DNA of 64,000 nt from Gemmatimonadota bacterium (GCA_022822325.1 JAJEBW010000024.1:124001-188000), one strand, 5' to 3'. Shown: positions 47,100 through 56,666, numbered from the stretch's first letter. Made by a program: numbers and translations. The notes: generated by a model from the letters alone, not told the origin.

Positions 47100-47684
47100 T
47101 CAGTTGCGAGAGGAACGTCGAATACCCGTGCCGACGTCGTTGTCCGGGCGTTGTGACCTGACGAGCCTGTTTGACGCGAGGCGATGCATCACGGCCAGAA
47201 AGCCGCAAGCCGTAGCAACCCACAGAAGATCGGTTGCCCCCATATCGGAAAGTGATTCCCCATTGACGCCATTCGATTCGAAAGTCAAAAGGATCACAGC
47301 CAAGGCGGTGAGAACAAGGTTTCTCCAGATGCCAAACGACACTTTGGAAGAGGCCGCATTCGTTCCAAAGCAGTTACACCTACTATCAAATCCATGAATG
47401 GCACCGAGAACCAACAGAACACACAAGAACACGGAAAGCAAAACAACCGCGCCCGAGAGAGCAAGCGGCCGACCCACGCCGACGATCAGAAGAGACGCCA
47501 GAAGGAACTCCGTGACGAGAATCGCAGCGCGCACATATTGCACACTGGCTGACGGCACCCAGGGCAGAATCAAACGGACGACATCGCTCGTTTGCTCATC
47601 CCGTGGGGCAAACAGCTTGGACACGGCCGCAACCGCAAAGACGAGGCCAAGGACGATTGCCCCGATTCCAACGATCGTGCGCAT
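47100..47684 (-). CDS. MauE-like redox-associated membrane protein
   Basis: The 194-aa protein has four to five membrane helices and the MauE/DoxX-like signature (SKLF...RAAILVTEFLLASLL), with CNCFG (SRCNCFG) matching the family's CxCFG. MauE works with MauD in oxidative folding of an exported Cys-rich partner. Starts 3 bases after the stop of the propeller gene. Confidence 0.8.
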   Translation of the reverse strand: MRTIVGIGAIVLGLVFAVAAVSKLFAPRDEQTSDVVRLILPWVPSASVQYVRAAILVTEFLLASLLIVGVGRPLALSGAVVLLSVFLCVLLVLGAIHGFDSRCNCFGTNAASSKVSFGIWRNLVLTALAVILLTFESNGVNGESLSDMGATDLLWVATACGFLAVMHRLASNRLVRSQRPDNDVGTGIRRSSRN

Positions 47685-47687
47685 GAC

Positions 47688-48869
47688 TCAACCCCCCTGT
47701 GGAGCTGTTGGGGACAGACGGACACCGGTCGGTTGGCGGGGGACGAAAGTCATGCGGACGATCTCCGGTACATCCAGGTCCCCGGTTCGCACTCCGATCG
47801 CAACCCTGTCCCGGATGGCTCCATGCTCCAATGATACGTCACGCGGCCAGGTCGCGGTAAAGAGGAAGCTCCCCTGCCGGGTGTACACATGTGCACTGGC
47901 AAGGGGGACGGTATCCGCCAGAGACAAGTTCACCCACAATCTGTCTTCCTCATCAAACCACAAATCATTGATCGGCGGCTTGCGAACAGGCACCTGGAAC
48001 TCCGGGTAGCGCCACCCGCGTCGTGCATGGAAGGCAATCAGGCTGTCAAGCATATGGCTCTCTCGTCTGCGTTCGGTCATTGAAACTGCCGGACCCTGGA
48101 TCTGTCGGCGAATGGTGGTTATGTGCATCCCGTCGGGGTCGAACATCTGAATTTCGTACCGCGATGTAACAGCTCTCGCATACCCTCCGCTGCGACCATG
48201 GCGCAGAAGGTCTCTTGCGTGAAAGGGTCCCCGAACTTCCTGGCGTATCTGCCGTCCATCCCGGGTGGTCGCAAACAACTCGCCATACCCCAGTTCGTCC
48301 CACGGGATAACGGATGGCAATGGCTCCTCCCGCACGACCCGTCCGTCGGACAGCCAGGCGATTGCGCCATGTATCCCCGGGAGTCGCAGGCCAACGAGTC
48401 CATGCGGACCAAACATTGCCTTGCCTCGCACTGGTCGCCGGAATCCGGCCCGGACGGTCCGGTCATAAGTCCATCCCTGCAAGTCTGGAGAAAAGACAAC
48501 ATAGCCATATCCCACTTCAAGCCAGACCTCCTCGGTGGGACTTACGGCAACGGACCGAGCGAAATTTCCGAACTCGCCCGGGCCCTCTCCCGGCCTTCCG
48601 ATGTTTGTGAGATACTGACCGCTCTCACCAAAGACCGCGACCCGCCGCACGAGACGATCCGCGACCAGAAACCTGTAGTCACGGAGCAAAGCCAGATCCC
48701 GAACTTCTCCGAACTGATACCGCGAATCCAGAGTATGGCCGCCGATTACGAAGTCCGTGGTGGCCCTCATCGAAACTTCCTGTGACGGAGCGGCCACCAG
48801 ACCGCGATGCCGCGACGGAGCCGGGCATGCGGCAGGTCCCGGGGCCGCAGTCGATCGCGTCCCCTCCAT
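47688..48869 (-). CDS. Beta-propeller protein of the Mau-like operon
   Basis: The 393-aa protein starts at ATG 48869, which overlaps the stop of the Cys-rich peptide gene (TGATG). Blades with FGESGQYLTNIGRPGEGPGEFGNFARSVAVS and similar units indicate a 6-bladed propeller related to that at 29536. No normal signal peptide is visible at this start, which is odd for a partner of an exported peptide; an upstream start would run into the Cys-rich gene. In methylamine dehydrogenase the heavy chain is also a propeller, but this protein is not clearly homologous. Confidence 0.75.
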   Translation of the reverse strand: MEGTRSTAAPGPAACPAPSRHRGLVAAPSQEVSMRATTDFVIGGHTLDSRYQFGEVRDLALLRDYRFLVADRLVRRVAVFGESGQYLTNIGRPGEGPGEFGNFARSVAVSPTEEVWLEVGYGYVVFSPDLQGWTYDRTVRAGFRRPVRGKAMFGPHGLVGLRLPGIHGAIAWLSDGRVVREEPLPSVIPWDELGYGELFATTRDGRQIRQEVRGPFHARDLLRHGRSGGYARAVTSRYEIQMFDPDGMHITTIRRQIQGPAVSMTERRRESHMLDSLIAFHARRGWRYPEFQVPVRKPPINDLWFDEEDRLWVNLSLADTVPLASAHVYTRQGSFLFTATWPRDVSLEHGAIRDRVAIGVRTGDLDVPEIVRMTFVPRQPTGVRLSPTAPQGG

Positions 48870-49264
48870 CAATCGGCAACGCAACTGTCGGAGCTCTCCT
48901 CTTCGCATACGCATTTCCTCCCGCCGCACACGCAGTCGCAGATCAACTTCCAATCCTCCTCTTTGGCCTTTGCGCACCAGCAGTGAGCACCCGGTGGGTC
49001 ACCAACCGGCAAGTCCGGACATTCCCCAACGTCGGGCTCGCATCCAGAGCCGCAATCTCCCTCATTGCAATCATCGCAGCCAGCCACCCTGCGGTCTCCG
49101 AACAAACGTGTCGGACCTGTACGTGTCATGCCTGCCAACGTGGCAAATGCGACTACTGCCGCAAACCCTCGCCGACTGAGGGCTTCCAACACCCTGGCAC
49201 CGTGTTCCGTGTCATTCAGCGCATTTACCATTTGTTTGGCTTGGCGAAAAATCTGGTTGAGCAT
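48869..49264 (-). CDS. Tat-exported 13-cysteine protein (undescribed family)
   Basis: The 131-aa protein has a twin-arginine signal (SRRGFAAVVAFATLAG, Arg31-Arg32) followed by a short mature region in which 13 cysteines fall between residues 63 and 128, with several CxC and CxxC pairs. Its only tryptophans are Trp96 and Trp105, near the middle. The layout (Tat signal, tiny disulphide-rich body, MauE and MauD-like neighbours) recalls MauA, but the sequence is not MauA. It is likely the substrate of the folding machinery in this operon. Confidence 0.8.
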   Translation of the reverse strand: MLNQIFRQAKQMVNALNDTEHGARVLEALSRRGFAAVVAFATLAGMTRTGPTRLFGDRRVAGCDDCNEGDCGSGCEPDVGECPDLPVGDPPGAHCWCAKAKEEDWKLICDCVCGGRKCVCEEESSDSCVAD

Positions 49265-49336
49265 CCGTGTTCCTCCGTCGCTATGGACCTACGAGGTGAA
49301 AGCGTGCGCGCGACGCAACGCGCGTCATTGAGCGAA

Positions 49337-50086
49337 CTATACCATCACGCCAAGCACCAGAAATGCCAGGGTGGGTCGCACGGCCGCAAGCGTTCCACGT
49401 GACGATCTCAAATGGGCCAGGCACTCCATAATGGACCGGAACGAGCCAGCAGTCCGGGTCCGTACGCATCGCGAGACAAACAGCAGTGGAAGGCACCTGG
49501 CCGTCCCGAATGCGGCCAAAACGAGGACGGCAGCTACTGGGTCGCTTGCTGCGAGTGCGGACAATACAACGATGTAATAGCCGGCAGGCACGGTGGTAAC
49601 AAAGCCGAACCCAAGCAGGAATCCGAAAAGAAAAGACCACCGGACCAAACCTACGGCGCGCCAATGGCGGGGTACGACCCAGCCATCTGTTGGTGACCGT
49701 ACGTCCAGAAAGGACATCTGGACGGCAAAGAAGAGTATCACCGCAACGGCGAGAAGCCATGGCGCGGCGCTCGACAGAAAAGCGACGAAGCCCAAACTGG
49801 CCAACAGGATTCCGACAATGACGCTGGAACAAACAGCACCACCGCAGAATGCGATCAGAGGGCGGCGAGCATGTGAGCTCAACGGTACCGGCGTACGCCG
49901 AGGTCTCCGTGTCGCCTCGCCACCCCCCGGGGGCGTGATCGTCAAGATCGCGTTGACGCCTCATGGCGAATACATCGCAAGCCAGCCAGTCAATGCAGCC
50001 CAGGAGACCAGAACCGGGACAGCCAATGAACCTGGTGCGAGGGTTCCGACGAAGAACGCTGCAAGGGGCACGAGGTATCGAATCAC
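49337..50086 (-). CDS. CcdA/MauF-like membrane protein with in-frame TGA (possible selenoprotein)
   Basis: Starting at GTG 50086 (ribosome site GGGAGAGG about 10 bases upstream), the frame reads 41 codons of hydrophobic sequence ending LTGWLAMYSP, then TGA (49963-49961, codon 42), and continues in the same frame as GVNAI...through four to five further membrane helices (FGFLLGFGFVTTVPAGYY; FGTARCLPLL). The TGA falls where CcdA/DsbD-like proteins have the redox cysteine of an SPC motif. Reading through gives 249 residues. Alternatives: two separate genes (second start TTG 49945) or an inactivated gene. It is the first gene of the operon with the Cys-rich peptide. Confidence 0.55.
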
Positions 50087-50266
50087 GGAGCAGTTCCTCT
50101 CCCTTAAAGTATCAGGTCGGTCAATTCCACAGGACTCATGAAGCCCAAAGAAGTCACTGGAAATGTAGCAGACCGGGCGGCTGCCTGCCAGTCACACTGT
50201 CCAGATGTCGAGCCGCAGGAAAAAGCAAGTCGGATGCATGGAAAAACGAGGCAGCGCCACGACCCT
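50087..50266 (-). promoter_or_regulatory. Probable promoter region of the Mau-like operon
   Basis: The 180 bases between the CoA-synthetase stop and the CcdA-like start must hold the operon's promoter. A very short leader frame (11 codons from ATG 50139) ends just before the ribosome site. No convincing -35/-10 pair stood out. Confidence 0.3.
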
Positions 50267-52684
50267 TCATGCCTCGACAGCCCCCCGCACCACCCTTCCA
50301 TCCACCCCCACGGCGCGGTCCTCGTACACGAAAAGCGGGTTGACCTCGACTTCGGCGACCTCCGGCCACCGCATCAGGCAGGCGGCCACCGCCCGGGCCG
50401 CGGCCACCACCGGCCCGATCCGTACCGGCGGCTGTCCGCGCGCGCCATCAAAAAGAGCGGCGATCTTCAGCTCGCGGATTGCGGCTTCCATCTCGCGCCC
50501 GTCGACCGGCAGGACGCGGTGCGCCACATCGCGCAGCACCTCGACCCAGATGCCGCCGGCCCCCACCGTCAGCACGGGTCCGAGCTGCGGGTCGCGGGTC
50601 GCCCCCACAAGAAGCTCGGCCACCGGTTGCGGCAGCATCGGCGCCACGGTGACCGCATGACGCTCTGCCGGCAGGCCATGGGCACGGGCGTATTCTCGGG
50701 CCGCGGCCAGGATTCGCTCGAAGGCGGCGCGGGCCTCCTCTGCGGTTGCCACGCCGAGCTCCACCCCGCCCGCGTCGGTCTTGTGGACGATGTGCCGCGA
50801 GACGAGCTTGATGGCGACCGGCCCATCGACATCTCGCAGCGCCGCGGCCGCTTCATCCCCCGACCGCACGGTTACCGCCCTGGCGAACTTCAGCCCCGAT
50901 TCGGCAAGCAGAGTGCGGGACTCGGTCTCGCTGAGGGTCCGTCGTCCCTCCGACTGCGCCGCCGCCAACACAGGGTGGGGAACCGGACCACTGATCGAAT
51001 CCCCCACATCGGTCTCTTCCCGGTCCGCCCGCCCGTCTCGTTCACTGGGCAATGGCCGTGGGTCCGCGCCCGACTGGCCCTCCGGTCCCCGCACCGGCGC
51101 CGCAACCGTCCCACGGCCGAGACCGATCTTCCCACCCCAACTCGCGCCCGCACTCGTCCGCGCCGCCCGCCGCTGCAACTCCGCCACCGCGCGGCAGGCG
51201 ACCTCCAGCGAACCGATCACCGGCACCATTTCGGCGCGAAGCACATCCAGCGGCTGGCTCGGATGGGCCTCGTACTGCGAGTGAACGACCAGTCCCTTGC
51301 CCCGCTCGCGCATCAGCCGTGCCATCGACCGGGCCGCGACGATCTCCGTCCGGGTCAGCGTCTCCGAGAAGCGGATTCCATAGCCGCCGAAGAGGCCCAC
51401 CAGCAACACGGCCCCGACCGAGTCGTCCTGGGCGATGATCGCCAGCGCGTCGGCGAATGCTCCCGGATCGGCATCGGCGGCCCCCGCGACATCGACCGGT
51501 GTGCGCACTGCGGCGGCCGGACCCAGGCGCGCGCGCAGCCGGGCCGATGTTTCGTCGGACAATCGGGCGAGCGGCACTCCCATCTCGTGCAGCGCGTCGA
51601 CCGCCAGGGTGCTCTGGCCGCCGCCGTCGGAGAGGATTCCCACACCGCGCTGGCGCCCGGTCGAACCCGCCGGTTGTTCTCCCCCCGCCGAACGCGTCCC
51701 TGCCGCGGCGTCCGGTCGTCCAAAGGGGCCAGCCGAACGCGCCAACTCTTCATTCTCGCTGCGCGACACCGGCCCCGCGCCCCGCATCCCTTCCCCCGCC
51801 CCCCACCGCTGCGACCCCAGCGCGGCCGCGACCTCGAGCAGCTCGTCGGTGCGGGTAACCTCGACGATTCCCGCCTGCGCGAATCCGGCGCGAAGGCGGT
51901 CATAGGGTCCGGCGATGGCGCCCGTGTGCGAGAGGGCGGCGTGGGCTCCGGCGGCCGTGCGGCCGGACTTGATGGCAATCACCGGCTTCCGCGGCGTGAC
52001 GGCGGCGGCCGCAACCAGGAACGCGCGCGTGTCTCGGCAACCCTCCACATGGCAGATGATTGCGCGGGTGTCGGCGTGATCGCCCAGGAACTCCAGCACC
52101 TCGCCGAAACCCACATCGACCTCGTTGCCGAGTCCGCAGCAGATCGAGACGCCCATCCCCGTGCGGGCGGTGATCCGGGTCATCAGATCCAGCGCAATGT
52201 TCCCCGATTGAACCAGAAGCGCGAGGCCCCCGGGACGAACTCCGCGCGCGCCGATCAGGTTGACCCCCAGCGGCAGATTAAGGAGCCCCGAGGTGTTGGG
52301 GCCGACGACGCGCACGCCCCTTTCCGCCGCCGCCGCGAGCAACCGGGCCTCCAGCGCAGCGCCCTTAGGACCCGCCTCGCCGAACCCGACCGCCAGCACC
52401 ACAACCCCCGCTACCCCCCGCTCCCCGCATTCCTGCACCAGCCCCGGCGCGAACCGGCCCGGGGTGCAGAGGACGGCGAGATCCACGGCCTCGGGAATGG
52501 CTCCGACGGTGGGATGGACTTCGCGGCCGAGGAGCGATCCCCCCGCGGGGTTGACCGGATAGACGCGTCCCGCGTAGCCCGATTCCAGGAGCGCACGGAA
52601 GATCTGGTGGCCCCGCTTGGCAGGCGTGGCGCTGGCCCCGATCACCGCGATCGAACGGGGCTCGAAGATGGGCCCGAGGCTCAT
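50267..52684 (-). CDS. ADP-forming acyl-CoA synthetase (acetate-CoA ligase-type)
   Basis: The 805-aa single-chain protein has alpha-type CoA-binding and ligase domains (SIAVIGAS; phosphorylated-His motif ALSHTGAIAG) and a C-terminal ATP-grasp beta domain (GPVAIKLVSRHIVHKTDAGGVELGV). Two low-complexity stretches, one between the CoA-ligase domains (about 40 residues) and one before the ATP-grasp domain (about 65 residues), are unusual. It converts an acyl-CoA with ADP and Pi to free acid and ATP, or the reverse. Start ATG 52684 has AAGGGG three bases upstream. Confidence 0.87.
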   Translation of the reverse strand: MSLGPIFEPRSIAVIGASATPAKRGHQIFRALLESGYAGRVYPVNPAGGSLLGREVHPTVGAIPEAVDLAVLCTPGRFAPGLVQECGERGVAGVVVLAVGFGEAGPKGAALEARLLAAAAERGVRVVGPNTSGLLNLPLGVNLIGARGVRPGGLALLVQSGNIALDLMTRITARTGMGVSICCGLGNEVDVGFGEVLEFLGDHADTRAIICHVEGCRDTRAFLVAAAAVTPRKPVIAIKSGRTAAGAHAALSHTGAIAGPYDRLRAGFAQAGIVEVTRTDELLEVAAALGSQRWGAGEGMRGAGPVSRSENEELARSAGPFGRPDAAAGTRSAGGEQPAGSTGRQRGVGILSDGGGQSTLAVDALHEMGVPLARLSDETSARLRARLGPAAAVRTPVDVAGAADADPGAFADALAIIAQDDSVGAVLLVGLFGGYGIRFSETLTRTEIVAARSMARLMRERGKGLVVHSQYEAHPSQPLDVLRAEMVPVIGSLEVACRAVAELQRRAARTSAGASWGGKIGLGRGTVAAPVRGPEGQSGADPRPLPSERDGRADREETDVGDSISGPVPHPVLAAAQSEGRRTLSETESRTLLAESGLKFARAVTVRSGDEAAAALRDVDGPVAIKLVSRHIVHKTDAGGVELGVATAEEARAAFERILAAAREYARAHGLPAERHAVTVAPMLPQPVAELLVGATRDPQLGPVLTVGAGGIWVEVLRDVAHRVLPVDGREMEAAIRELKIAALFDGARGQPPVRIGPVVAAARAVAACLMRWPEVAEVEVNPLFVYEDRAVGVDGRVVRGAVEA

Positions 52685-52826
52685 TTCCCCTTGGGAGCCG
52701 AGCGATGACAACCCGTCGCGCGCGGGGCCGGCGTTGCGCTGCTCGGCACGCCGAGGCCACAGGACGAGTCGCCGCCGACGGCCAATGCGGAATCGGAGGG
52801 AGACCGCGCTCGGACGGGGCTTGCGC

Positions 52827-53612
52827 TCATTTCCCCCGGTAGTCCGGCCGACGCCCCTCGTGGAATGCGGCCAGTCCCTCGCGCCAGTCCTCGGTGCCGA
52901 AGATCTCCTCGAGCGCGGCTTGTTCCCGCTCCATCGCCTCTTCTCGCGAGAGAGCCGCCGCCGGGCCGATCAGCCGCTTCGCCGCCGCAAATGGAATCGG
53001 AGCGCGCCGGGCCAGCCGCCGGGCCAGCCGGGTCGCCTCGAGCATGACCCGTTCGGCGGGCACGGCCTGGTTCACCACGCCCATCGCCGCCGCCTCGGAG
53101 CCGGAAAAGAAGTCCCCCAGGTGAATGATCTCGCGTGCCTTCAGCGTCCCCACCCGGTCCGAAAGGGAATAGACGACGCCGCCCCCGACAAAGGTGCCGA
53201 GCGCGACCTCCGGCAGACGCAGCTTCGCCCCCTCGGCCACGATCGCAAAGTCCGCCGAGAGCGCGAGCTCCAGCCCCGCCCCGATCGCGTGTCCATTCAC
53301 CGCGGCGACGACCGGCGTTCCCATGGTCTGCATGAGGCGATTGGCGCGCTGGGCCATCTCGATGTATCGGCGCCTCTCGGCCGGCGCGGGCTCGCGGTCC
53401 CGATGTTCCTTGAGATCGGCTCCGGCACAGAATGCACGTCCCTCGCCGGTGACGATCACGCAACGGATCTCCGGGTCGGCCGCGGCGCCCTCCAACTCCC
53501 GGATCAGCGCTTCGTAAAGCGGCAGACTGACGGCGTTGAGACGGTGGGGCCGGTTGAGGGTCAGAACGAACAACGGCCCCTCCCGCCGAGCCAGAACCTC
53601 GCTACCGGTCAT
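52827..53612 (-). CDS. Enoyl-CoA hydratase/isomerase
   Basis: The 261-aa crotonase-fold protein starts at ATG 53612, has the oxyanion-hole segments AFCAGADLKE and GHAIGAGLELALSADFAI and the usual C-terminal helices. It overlaps the amidohydrolase gene by 11 bases. Likely a beta-oxidation or side-chain degradation step; the adjacent acyl-CoA synthetase supports acid activation nearby. Confidence 0.88.
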   Translation of the reverse strand: MTGSEVLARREGPLFVLTLNRPHRLNAVSLPLYEALIRELEGAAADPEIRCVIVTGEGRAFCAGADLKEHRDREPAPAERRRYIEMAQRANRLMQTMGTPVVAAVNGHAIGAGLELALSADFAIVAEGAKLRLPEVALGTFVGGGVVYSLSDRVGTLKAREIIHLGDFFSGSEAAAMGVVNQAVPAERVMLEATRLARRLARRAPIPFAAAKRLIGPAAALSREEAMEREQAALEEIFGTEDWREGLAAFHEGRRPDYRGK

Positions 53613-55284
53613 GCCGGGCCACCTCCCCGCCGGCCATCCCGGGCGTCTGTGCCACGTTGTCTTCGGCATCGCCGCCGACACCCCCGCCGACATCGAAATC
53701 CACGCCCCCGCGCAGCACCGGACGCCCCGCAAGCGCCATCGTCGTCTCGCCGTCCCGAATGGCGAAGACGCCATTGACGAGCACATGCACCGTCCCGCGC
53801 GAATACTGGTGCGGCTTCTCGTAGGTCGCCAGATCCTGCACGGCGTCCAGCTCCAGAACGGCGATGTCGGCGGCGTACCCCTCGCGCAGGTATCCGCGGC
53901 CGGGCCATCCCAGAAAGTCGGCGGCCAGACCGCTCATCGAACGCACCGCGAAGGGAAGGGTGATGAGAGCTTCGTCCAGCACCAGGTCGCGCACCTTCTT
54001 GGTGAAGGACCCGAATGCGACGGGGCGGGCGGGACCGGGATCGCGGCCGTCGGTGCAGGTCATCATCCAGGGGAGCTGCGAGAGGTGGCGAATGTTCTCG
54101 ATGTCGTAGAGTCCCAGATTCATCACGGCGGCATTGCCGCTCCGCAGGATTCGCCGGGCGGCCGCGGGGGCGTCGATCTCCCACTCGTCGGCGACCTCGC
54201 GCAAGGTTCTGCCATTGAGATCCGGGCGCTGGTCGGCAAAGAGAATGCGTTCGGGACCGCCCCGAATTTCGAGCATCTCGCGGGTTTGCCGGTCGATGAT
54301 CGCCACGGTGTCGGGGTGGTCGAAGCGGCGCACCATCGCGTCGTCGCCGCCGGCCGCCGCCCATCCGGGAATGGTGTAGGAGCGGAGATTGGATTGGGTG
54401 GCGGTGTAGGAATGCAGCGCTCCCGCGACCTCCACGCCCCGCGCGCGGGCCTCTTCGATCAGAGCGGCCCCCTCCCGAGCCCGGCCGTAGTTGTGCGCGC
54501 CCTGGGCGTTGAAATGGCTGAAGATGACCTTCGTCCCGGCCTCTTCCCCGATCCGGATCGCCTCCGCAATCGACTCCAGGTAGCCGAAGGGCGGGTAGGC
54601 CGCTCCGAGGTCGCGGTCGTGCGTGTCGTAGATCGCGCCCGGGTATTCCGCGGCTACCCGGTTCAGCTCGATCACCTCTTCGGTCCGGGCGTAACTGCCC
54701 GGCAGGTAGAAGAGCCCCGACGACAGCCCGTGCGCACCCTCCTCCATGCCCTGGCGCACCAGCGCCCGCATCTCGTCGAGCTCCACATCGGTGGGCGTGC
54801 GGTCCTCCATTCCCATTGCCCATGCCCGCACCGAATTGTGGCCCACGAAGAGGAAGGCGTTTACCCCGATGCCGTCCTGTGCCCAGCCGGTCATCCGCGC
54901 CTCCACCTCGGCGCTCCCGCCCCCGTCGAGTCCCAGCGCCACGGTGGTGATTCCCTGGTGAAGGAACGCGCGCGCGTCGCGTCCGTGATCGGAGTCGAGC
55001 TCGGCGTGGGAGTGCATGTCGATGAAGCCGGGGGCGACCACGAGGCCGCTCGCATCGACCGTGTCGGTGGCTGTGACCCGGAAGGAGGCGGCATTCCCAA
55101 CGAAGACGATGCGATCGCCCGAAACCGCGACATCGGCGACGACGGGATCGGTCCCCGTGCCATCCACGACATTGCCGCCGACGAGAAGGAGGTCGGCGCG
55201 GGTCGTTCCCGGAGCGCAGGCCGCAAGCGGGACCAGGAGGGCGAGGGCCGCGAGGGTGGCCGGGTGGCGGGGGGGTGGGATCAT
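53602..55284 (-). CDS. D-aminoacylase/N-acyl-D-amino-acid deacylase-like amidohydrolase lipoprotein
   Basis: The 560-aa protein has lipobox LAAC (Cys23) and an amidohydrolase barrel with the metal motif FIDMHSHAELDSD, a Cys/His-rich middle (IFSHFNAQGAHNYG, HSYTATQS) and the FGSFTKKVRD segment of D-aminoacylases. It hydrolyses an N-acyl amino acid or related amide outside the cytoplasm; exact substrate unknown. Confidence 0.85.
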   Translation of the reverse strand: MIPPPRHPATLAALALLVPLAACAPGTTRADLLLVGGNVVDGTGTDPVVADVAVSGDRIVFVGNAASFRVTATDTVDASGLVVAPGFIDMHSHAELDSDHGRDARAFLHQGITTVALGLDGGGSAEVEARMTGWAQDGIGVNAFLFVGHNSVRAWAMGMEDRTPTDVELDEMRALVRQGMEEGAHGLSSGLFYLPGSYARTEEVIELNRVAAEYPGAIYDTHDRDLGAAYPPFGYLESIAEAIRIGEEAGTKVIFSHFNAQGAHNYGRAREGAALIEEARARGVEVAGALHSYTATQSNLRSYTIPGWAAAGGDDAMVRRFDHPDTVAIIDRQTREMLEIRGGPERILFADQRPDLNGRTLREVADEWEIDAPAAARRILRSGNAAVMNLGLYDIENIRHLSQLPWMMTCTDGRDPGPARPVAFGSFTKKVRDLVLDEALITLPFAVRSMSGLAADFLGWPGRGYLREGYAADIAVLELDAVQDLATYEKPHQYSRGTVHVLVNGVFAIRDGETTMALAGRPVLRGGVDFDVGGGVGGDAEDNVAQTPGMAGGEVARHDR

Positions 55285-55361
55285 GAAGGTGTCCCCGAAA
55301 GCGCGGAGGATTGCAGGTGGCGCGTTCGGCCGACGTGGTGCCGGAGCGCTGCGGCCCAGGA

Positions 55362-56666
55362 TCAGTTCGCGGAGCGTTGCAGCAGAAAGAGCCCGCGTTC
55401 CATCGAAGTTACGGCAATGACTCCGCTCCCGAAATAGGGATAGTTGCTCCAGGTGCCGTTGAGTCCCGCCAGATCCTCTCCGTCAGGTTCCACATCGAAC
55501 CAGGCAATCTCCCGCGGGGCCTCGCGGTCGCTGATGTCGAAGATTCTGAGTCCGGCCAGGTAGTTGGACTGATACATCAGATCGCCGCGCACATAGAGGT
55601 TGTGGTCCGATGCCGCCGTGCTCCCGGCAAACTCCGTCACAAGGACCGGATCCTCCAGATCGGCCACATCCCAGACGAGCGTTCGCGTTGGACCCTCCGT
55701 GGCGAACTCGTCGTATTCGTCGTTCTGGTAGAGGTACCTGTGGGCCTCGTCAAGCCAGAGCTGGTGTATATATCCCGAATCCGGATACCGCGCCGCCGCC
55801 AGCGCGCGAGGGGCCTGCTTGTTCGACAGATCGGCGATGCTCAGCGCCGTTTCATTCGCGCCGAAGCAGATCTCCCTGCCCCGGTAGCGGGCGTCCGGTC
55901 CCCGGTAGATGACGCACTGCGCGTCGTGCGTGTAGCCCGTGCCCTCGAATCCGGTGTTCGTGTCGGCGTAGCACCCGGCGAAGCGCGGCTGTTCGGGTTG
56001 GCGGATATCGACGATGTGGAGTCCCCCGCCGCACGTGTCCCCCCCGCCGTTGGCCCCGACGATGTAGGCGAAGCCGGAGGACTCGTTGATGACGATGTTG
56101 TGCGCGCTGTCGATCCAGTCGTAGTGCGCCGTCGCCTCGAAGTTGACCGGCGAAGCGCCCGCGTTCCGCAACCGCGTCAGGTCGAAGATCTGCATCCCGT
56201 GCGCATCGGCTCCGTCCGCCACGATGAAGGCGTGATCGCGGTACACCTTGATGTCGCGCCAGCCGCTCGGCGAGGCTCCCGGCGTGAACGGCAACTGGCC
56301 GGCGTAGTGCGGTTCGGTGGGGTCGCGCCAGCTGACGAAGGAGGTTCCGTCGAAGTGACCGATCAGCGCCCACTCGGTTCCGGTCCGGGGATCGGTCCAC
56401 CCCCAGATGTCGCTGAGGAAGGCTGCGCCGATCTGGTGCGCATGCAGGTGGGCCGCCAGATCCACCCCGTTGCAGGGATACTCGCGGGCGAAGCCATTCC
56501 GGCAGGGTACGACGGCAGGGGAAGGCGGGGTCGGATCGGGAGGACTGACGGATCCCGGCGAGACTCCCTCGTCGCTGCACGCCACAATCGCGAATGGCCA
56601 CAGGCCCGCGGCCACCACCCGCACGACGCGGTTCCTTCCCCGAATCCGCCTGCGTTTTCCGCTCAT
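55362..56666 (-). CDS. Choice-of-anchor-B domain lipoprotein (LVIVD-type repeats)
   Basis: The 434-aa protein has a lipoprotein signal (FAIVAC) and repeated strands of the type LHIVDIRQPEQPRFAGC, LSIADLSNKQAPRALA, LRIFDISDREAPREIAWF, typical of the choice-of-anchor-B family with LVIVD-like repeats. A surface protein of unknown role. Confidence 0.8.
   Translation of the reverse strand: MSGKRRRIRGRNRVVRVVAAGLWPFAIVACSDEGVSPGSVSPPDPTPPSPAVVPCRNGFAREYPCNGVDLAAHLHAHQIGAAFLSDIWGWTDPRTGTEWALIGHFDGTSFVSWRDPTEPHYAGQLPFTPGASPSGWRDIKVYRDHAFIVADGADAHGMQIFDLTRLRNAGASPVNFEATAHYDWIDSAHNIVINESSGFAYIVGANGGGDTCGGGLHIVDIRQPEQPRFAGCYADTNTGFEGTGYTHDAQCVIYRGPDARYRGREICFGANETALSIADLSNKQAPRALAAARYPDSGYIHQLWLDEAHRYLYQNDEYDEFATEGPTRTLVWDVADLEDPVLVTEFAGSTAASDHNLYVRGDLMYQSNYLAGLRIFDISDREAPREIAWFDVEPDGEDLAGLNGTWSNYPYFGSGVIAVTSMERGLFLLQRSAN

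Noticed and set aside
46538-50086. A true methylamine dehydrogenase operon.
   Set aside because: The small Cys-rich protein does not match MauA, the propeller is of NHL/6-bladed type rather than MauB, and no MauG-type di-haem gene lies in the operon.
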